A stretch of 64,000 bases of DNA from CAXBMB01 sp052078155 (GTDB taxonomy: Bacteria; Pseudomonadota; Alphaproteobacteria; Kiloniellales; DSM-21159), in contig JBQJBP010000003.1 in NCBI GenBank assembly GCA_052078155.1, forward strand, positions 372,001-436,000, given 5' to 3'. Below the pieces are notes generated by a model that worked only from the letters and a program-made list of their open reading frames with translations, made no database searches and was not told where the DNA came from. Below, in pieces: positions 59,091 to 64,000 of this stretch (positions are counted from its first letter, which is position 1; every line of letters starts with the position of its first letter). A program made the position numbers and the translations under genes.

Positions 59091-60125
59091 ATGAATGTCA
59101 TTGAAGCAAACGGCAGCCCTCGTGACCTGGGCCGTGCCCTGGGCGTGGCCGGCAAAACGGCGCTGGTTGAAGACGCCTTTAACACCGCCCAATTCCAGAC
59201 TCTGAGCCAGTGGATTGGCAGCAGCCGGGTCGAACAGATCCTGGCTGCCGCTGAGCGGAATTTCCCGGAGATCGTCGAAGAAATTCGCGGCATCGCAGAG
59301 GGGGCTGAACAGCCTTTCGAGAAAGTCTTCGTCTGGAATTGCCGGGGGGATCTACGGGACCTGGCACGCAGCGATGATGACGGCTGCACCACCTTCCAAC
59401 TGCCCGCGAGCGAAAAGCACCCGGCGACCATCGGTCATAACGAAGACGGGGCCCCGGCTTTTCAGGGCAAAGGCTTCATGGTCAAAGCCAAACCAGACCA
59501 GGGACCGGCCTTCGAAGCTTTCTGCTATCCCGGCATGTTGCCCGGCCATGCCTTTGGCTACAACGCCAACGGACTGGTGCAAACGATCAACAACATCCGC
59601 CCCCATGACCTGACGGTTGGCATTCCCCGGCATGTCATCACCCGGGCGATCCTCTCCTGCAAGGATATGGCTCAGGCTCTCGAACTTACCCGCCGCACAG
59701 ACCGGGCGTCAGGGTTTCATCACAATCTGGGGTCTTGTCAGCAGCCAAACCTCTATTCTGTTGAAGCCCCGGCCAGCGGACAGAAGGCTCTGGAGGTATC
59801 AGCGCCTCTGGCTCATGCCAATCACCTGCTCTATCCGGCTTTCACAGAGCTGCCACAGGACATCACGCCCTCCACAGCCAGCCGTCAGGCGCGCGCCGAC
59901 GAACTTCTGGCGCAAGGCGGCGGTGAAGACGGAAACCCGCTGCCCCTGCTGTTTGACAATCAGAACCGTGATTTGCCGATTCTCTGCCGGGCCGAGCAGA
60001 TCACCAATGAGAGTTACACACTGGCTTCTGCCTGGTTCCGGCTTCACAGCGACCGGGTGGAGCTCAGTATCCATCACGGCCCGGACCCCGCCGCAGTCTA
60101 CGAAAGTGCCTTTTATCTGGGTTGA
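59091..60125 (+). CDS. C45-family autoproteolytic acyltransferase/hydrolase
   Basis: A 344-residue Ntn-hydrolase related to acyl-CoA:6-aminopenicillanate acyltransferase. The probable self-cleavage site and nucleophile are in DDDGCTTFQL (Gly-Cys), followed by IGHNEDGAPAF, YPGMLPGHAFGYNANGLVQTINNI and PRHVITRAILSCKDMAQAL. Family members hydrolyse or transfer amide-linked acyl groups; the substrate here is unknown. ATG at 59091 was chosen; the longer upstream frame overlaps the cupin gene. Confidence 0.85.
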   Translation: MNVIEANGSPRDLGRALGVAGKTALVEDAFNTAQFQTLSQWIGSSRVEQILAAAERNFPEIVEEIRGIAEGAEQPFEKVFVWNCRGDLRDLARSDDDGCTTFQLPASEKHPATIGHNEDGAPAFQGKGFMVKAKPDQGPAFEAFCYPGMLPGHAFGYNANGLVQTINNIRPHDLTVGIPRHVITRAILSCKDMAQALELTRRTDRASGFHHNLGSCQQPNLYSVEAPASGQKALEVSAPLAHANHLLYPAFTELPQDITPSTASRQARADELLAQGGGEDGNPLPLLFDNQNRDLPILCRAEQITNESYTLASAWFRLHSDRVELSIHHGPDPAAVYESAFYLG

Positions 60126-60154
60126 GCAGAAGGCCGATAGAGATCTGACGCTTA

Positions 60155-60832
60155 TCAGAGTGCTGCAGACTTCAGGTGCTGCAACAGCTCCGGCAACTGC
60201 GCAAACTGGTCAAAGACCTCCAGCGCCCCGGCTGATTTCAGCTTGTCCCCCTGTCCCGCAGGCAGGTGGCTGGCGCCCAGAAAGCCGACCACCGGCACCC
60301 CGGCAGCAACCGCGCCTTGAACACCGGTCACGGAGTCTTCGATCACCAGGGCTTTATCCGGCGCAACAGCCAGCGTTGTGCACACGTGGCGGTGCAGGTC
60401 CGGGGCCGGTTTGGGCTGGGACACCAGCTCGGCACTGAATTGCCGTCCAGCCGGAAAAGCGCCCTCCAGGCCGACCATCTCCAATGCTCTGGCCAGACGG
60501 GTTATGCCGGAGTTTGAGGCAACACAGATCGGCCCCTGCCAGCCTTCAAGAAAGGCCTTGATGCCCGGCATGGGCTCCAGGTCGGCTTCAAAGAGCTTTA
60601 GGGCCCGTGCGGCCACGGCAGTGGCAAAATCCGGTGTCAGATCCCGTCCCTGTTCTTCGCTGACAAAGCGGGCGATATGTCCATCGGTCCAACCGGCAAA
60701 GCGATGGGCCACCTCATCATCGCTGTAGTCAAAGCCCTGTGCCCGCAACTCTTCGGCCACCGCCTGACAGGCCAGCACCTCGCTGTCGATGAGGACACCG
60801 TCACAATCAAAAATCAGCAATTCAGGAGACAT
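60155..60832 (-). CDS. HAD-superfamily hydrolase (phosphoglycolate phosphatase-like)
   Basis: A 225-residue HAD-IA phosphatase: motif I D-C-D-G-V-L-I-D, motif II IC-V-A-S-N-S (residues about 106-111), a conserved Lys in SQPKPAPDLH, and motif IV VIEDSVTGVQGAVAAG. A four-helix cap lies between motifs I and II. Substrate unknown; sugar phosphates or phosphoglycolate are common. Convergent with the C45 gene across 29 bases. Confidence 0.9.
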   Translation of the reverse strand: MSPELLIFDCDGVLIDSEVLACQAVAEELRAQGFDYSDDEVAHRFAGWTDGHIARFVSEEQGRDLTPDFATAVAARALKLFEADLEPMPGIKAFLEGWQGPICVASNSGITRLARALEMVGLEGAFPAGRQFSAELVSQPKPAPDLHRHVCTTLAVAPDKALVIEDSVTGVQGAVAAGVPVVGFLGASHLPAGQGDKLKSAGALEVFDQFAQLPELLQHLKSAAL

Positions 60833-60935
60833 TGGGAACAACCATCAAAACAAAGAGCACACCGCTGGTTCTTTTACCGCCCTGCACATTACAAAAACAG
60901 GAAGGATCTGTGACTTCGGCCACGCTTTTCGAGAT

Positions 60936-61343
60936 TTACCCCTGACCACCGCCTTTGAAGGCCTCGTCCAGTTCCACCTGATAGCCGGTGACCAGTCGGT
61001 TGGTCTCGGACGCCATGCCAATCACAGCCTGCAGTTCCCCGTATTGCTCTGGGGTCATGCCCTTGGCGCGGGCAGCGGCGGTATGGCTGTTGATGCAGTA
61101 GTTGCAGCCCTGAGCGATGGACACAGCCATGTAGATCATTTCTTTGGTCAGGGGGTCGAGCGCACCGGGCGCCATCACGTCCTTCAGGCTTTCCCAGGTC
61201 CGCTTCAGCGTAGCAGGGTCATTGGCCAGGGCTTTCCAGAAGTTGTTGATCCAGTCCGACTGGCGGGTGGCCATGATGTCATCATAGACCGCCTTCACTT
61301 CTTCACTGGCCGCGTCATATTCAATCAGGGGAACTGTTGCCAT
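60936..61343 (-). CDS. Carboxymuconolactone decarboxylase / AhpD-like protein
   Basis: A 135-residue CMD-family protein. The redox motif C-N-Y-C-x-x-x-H (AQGCNYCINSHTAAARAKGM) is the AhpD-type active site, with the downstream His. Such proteins act as alkylhydroperoxidases or carry structural roles. Divergent from the isomerase gene at 61485. Confidence 0.9.
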   Translation of the reverse strand: MATVPLIEYDAASEEVKAVYDDIMATRQSDWINNFWKALANDPATLKRTWESLKDVMAPGALDPLTKEMIYMAVSIAQGCNYCINSHTAAARAKGMTPEQYGELQAVIGMASETNRLVTGYQVELDEAFKGGGQG

Positions 61344-61484
61344 TTTCTCATCCTCTCAAAAGCCCGAACTTTCCCGCCGGAGACCCGGTCACAAGGGTTA
61401 TGCGATAAAGAGGACTCGTCAGGGAAGGGCCAATGAGGGAAGTTGTCGGCAAGATCTATTTCATCAGAGCAAAGCCCAGCCACC

Positions 61485-61814
61485 ATGCCCCATTGCATCA
61501 TCGAGTACAGCGCCCCTCTTGCCGACGACCTGGACATCACGGACCTCGTCACAGCCGTTCATCAGGGGGCTCTGGCCAGCGGCCTGTTTGCCGAAAAGGA
61601 CATCAAAACCCGCGCCGTCGCCTATCCGCACAGCCACAACGGCACCGGTGATCGTCCTCACGTCGCCACGACAGTCAAACTGCTGCCTGGCCGCGACGGT
61701 GAAAAGAAGGAGAAGCTGGGAAAGAGCGTACTTTCCTCTCTCCATGACTGTTTGGGGGATAAAGCCAGCAGCTCAGTGGAAATCGCCGACCTGCCCCAGG
61801 CCTACTTCAAGTAA
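61485..61814 (+). CDS. 5-carboxymethyl-2-hydroxymuconate isomerase-like protein
   Basis: A 109-residue tautomerase-superfamily protein. After Met removal Pro would be at the N-terminus (MPHCIIEYSAPL), the catalytic residue of the superfamily. Other matching parts are FAEKDIKTRAVAYPHSHNGTG and LPGRDGEKKEKLGKSVLSSLHDCLG. The homoprotocatechuate pathway genes are not present, so its substrate may differ. The short start is favoured because it exposes Pro2. Confidence 0.85.
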   Translation: MPHCIIEYSAPLADDLDITDLVTAVHQGALASGLFAEKDIKTRAVAYPHSHNGTGDRPHVATTVKLLPGRDGEKKEKLGKSVLSSLHDCLGDKASSSVEIADLPQAYFK

Positions 61815-61846
61815 GTCTGGAGTGTGATCGACTGAAGTCGAAGCGC

Positions 61847-61879
61847 CTAGAGTCAAATCAGTCTAAGTGGACTCCTGCG
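61847..61879 (-). repeat. Dispersed MITE-like repeat, end fragment
   Basis: CTAGAGTCAAATCA and CTAAGTGGACTC match the reverse complement of the 3' end of the full element that begins at the very next base. The two lie back to back with no spacer. Confidence 0.8.
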
Positions 61880-62019
61880 CTAGAGCATGATCGGTTTAGT
61901 TGGAAGCGCTTAGCGCTTGTCCCTAAACCGTGAATCATCCTCTAACACGTTGAAAAGAGGCAAATTCACGCTTTGAGTGTTATCACGTAGTGAGTCCACT
62001 TAAAGCGATTTGACTCTAG
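61880..62019 (+). repeat. Dispersed MITE-like repeat, full-length type copy
   Basis: A 140-base element bounded by CTAG at both ends. The termini are imperfect inverted repeats: CTAGAGCATGATCGGTTTAGT at the left against CTAGAGTCAAATCGCTTTAAGT read from the right. The left half folds as CGGTTTAG/CTAAACCG with an inner AAGCGC/GCGCTT stem. No ORF inside. It lies between convergent isomerase and phaB genes. Confidence 0.9.
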
Positions 62020-62030
62020 AGGGCAGGCGC

Positions 62031-62070
62031 AAAAAAGGGCGGGCACCTGATCATACTCAAGCACCCGCCC
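62031..62070 (-). terminator. Intrinsic terminator after phaB
   Basis: On the minus strand GGGCGGGTGC and GTGCCCGCCC pair (seven perfect GC-rich bases plus weaker end) and are followed by TTTTTT. Confidence 0.85.
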
Positions 62071-62118
62071 CTTTCACTGTAACCGCGCTGCTGCCTCAAC
62101 AGCTGGCAGCAACGGTTG

Positions 62119-62844
62119 TCAGGTCATGTACTGGCCACCGTTGGCGGTCAGCGTGGCACCGGTGATAAAGCCGGACTTGTCGCTGGCCAGGAAGCAGACA
62201 CAGTCGGCGATTTCTTCCGGCTCGCCCAGACGTCCCACAGGGATCTGCGGCAGGATCTTGCTGTTGAGCACCTCTTCAGGCACGGCGCGCACCATTTCAG
62301 TGCCGATGTACCCCGGGGACACCACATTGGCGGTGATGCCTTTGGCAGCGTTTTCCTGGGCAACAGCTTTGGTGAAACCGATCACCCCGGCCTTGGCGGC
62401 GGAGTAGTTGGCCTGGCCGAACTGCCCCTTCTGACCGTTAATGGAAGACACGGAGATGATGCGGCCAAAGCCACGGCTGCGCATGCCGTCAATCACATGA
62501 CGGGTCATGTTAAAGAGGGAATCGAGATTGGTGGAAATGACGGCTTTCCAGTTTTCCGCCGTCATGCGGTGAAGGGTTCCGTCGCGGGTGATCCCGGCGT
62601 TGTTGACCAGCACGTCGATGGGACCCAGTTCAGCCTCGACCTTGGCAACACCCTCAGCGCAGGCCTCAAAATCGCCCACATCCCACTTAAAGGTATGAAT
62701 GCCCGTTGCAGCGGTAAAAGCCGCCGCGGCTTCATCGTTGCCATGATAGGTGGCGGCCACTTCGTAGCCTGCCTGTTTCAAGCCTTCACTGATTGCCGCA
62801 CCAATTCCTCTGGTGCCGCCGGTCACCAATGCCACACGCGCCAT
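62119..62844 (-). CDS. phaB: Acetoacetyl-CoA reductase
   Basis: A 241-residue short-chain dehydrogenase that reduces acetoacetyl-CoA to (R)-3-hydroxybutyryl-CoA for PHB synthesis. NADPH motif GGTRGIG, catalytic Ser in ISVSSINGQKGQFGQANYSAAKAG with Y-x-x-x-K, and the PhaB-typical Q-x-G-Q-x-N-Y region. GGGAGG precedes the start. It follows phaA on the same strand but with a hairpin between them. Confidence 0.95.
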   Translation of the reverse strand: MARVALVTGGTRGIGAAISEGLKQAGYEVAATYHGNDEAAAAFTAATGIHTFKWDVGDFEACAEGVAKVEAELGPIDVLVNNAGITRDGTLHRMTAENWKAVISTNLDSLFNMTRHVIDGMRSRGFGRIISVSSINGQKGQFGQANYSAAKAGVIGFTKAVAQENAAKGITANVVSPGYIGTEMVRAVPEEVLNSKILPQIPVGRLGEPEEIADCVCFLASDKSGFITGATLTANGGQYMT

Positions 62845-63024
62845 ACTTTCAATCCTCCCAAGGATCCTACGCACATCAATCAGGGCTGTTGTTCAGCCCT
62901 CTCAAGCGCCCAAGAGTCCGTGCGCACACCACAGCCTCTTGCGCGAAACAACTGACTAGATCATCGCATCGGCAGCATCTTTCGATGCTCCCCGGACGAC
63001 GGGTACCAAACTGGGAAAGACAAA

Positions 63025-63067
63025 GAAGGCGCGGAGTTCTGCCAGACGCAGACCGCGCCTTCTTTTC
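63025..63067. terminator. Hairpin terminator between phaA and phaB
   Basis: GAAGGCGCGG and CCGCGCCTTC form a perfect 10-base stem with an 18-base loop. TTTTCT follows on the + strand and CTTTGTCTTT on the minus strand. It may lower phaB expression relative to phaA. Confidence 0.75.
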
Positions 63068-63118
63068 TGATCGGGAAGATCCCGAAGCTTTACTTCTTGA
63101 TCAGCAGGTCAAACGCGA

Positions 63119-64000
<882 letters not shown>

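Overview
The window is a dense, moderately GC-rich stretch of chromosome. It very probably comes from an alphaproteobacterium, most likely Rhodospirillales-like; this is inferred from gene content, not from rRNA. The pointers are a linked ethylmalonyl-CoA pathway set (ethylmalonyl-CoA mutase, crotonyl-CoA carboxylase/reductase, methylsuccinyl-CoA dehydrogenase), the polyhydroxybutyrate genes phaA and phaB, a COQ7-type hydroxylase, a CpdR-like cell-cycle receiver protein, a TIGR02302/DUF4175 membrane protein next to lysA, and an FtsEX cluster. No phage, integrase, transposase, CRISPR array or rRNA gene was seen. Most of the window looks like core genome.

Layout. Bases 1-13,000 hold mixed housekeeping genes: a PEP-hydrolase-like TIM barrel cut by the left edge, a lone DnaB-like ATPase, tRNA-Leu(CAA), DedA, DsbB, COQ7, MipA/OmpV, a PNPOx-like protein divergent from a TetR regulator, an HNH nuclease, an esterase, AlkA, GluQRS, an ACT protein and a PAS_5 protein. 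Bases 13,300-15,100 form a cytochrome b561-YceI-YceI operon. Bases 15,600-26,700 form a carbon-metabolism block: ecm and ccr divergent, mcd, a Ca2+/cation antiporter, a HIG1-like protein, a B12 adenosyltransferase, etfBA and hbd. Bases 26,800-30,300 hold an unknown lipoprotein, an asparaginase-like hydrolase, and TlpA-MerF-GDCCVxC.

Bases 30,336-53,658 carry argH-lptM-lysA-TIGR02302. A small accessory insert follows (LysR, phytanoyl-CoA dioxygenase-like, DUF1330, CpdR), then zinc-ribbon protein-ftsE-ftsX-ydcF-plsC, class II ribonucleotide reductase, ChaC, the aromatic operon chorismate mutase-hisC-tyrA, and an octaheme cytochrome with a repeat-rich C-terminus. The remainder holds a 5'-nucleotidase, a methyltransferase, glyoxalase II, a GST, a cupin, a C45 acyltransferase, a HAD phosphatase, an AhpD-like protein, a CHMI-like isomerase, phaB and the start of phaA, which runs off the right edge.

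How the genes fit together. phaA, phaB, ccr, ecm, mcd, hbd and etfBA would let the cell assimilate C2 units and store PHB. Ecm and the ribonucleotide reductase both need adenosylcobalamin, which the PduO-type enzyme makes. A GCAATGCA-centred motif lies upstream of ecm/ccr, etfBA and hbd and may be a shared operator.

The most unusual structure is a family of about 140-bp MITE-like palindromic repeats. Three copies are full length and at least five are partial. Full copies lie between convergent genes, and the CTAG end of the repeat supplies the stop codon of three genes.
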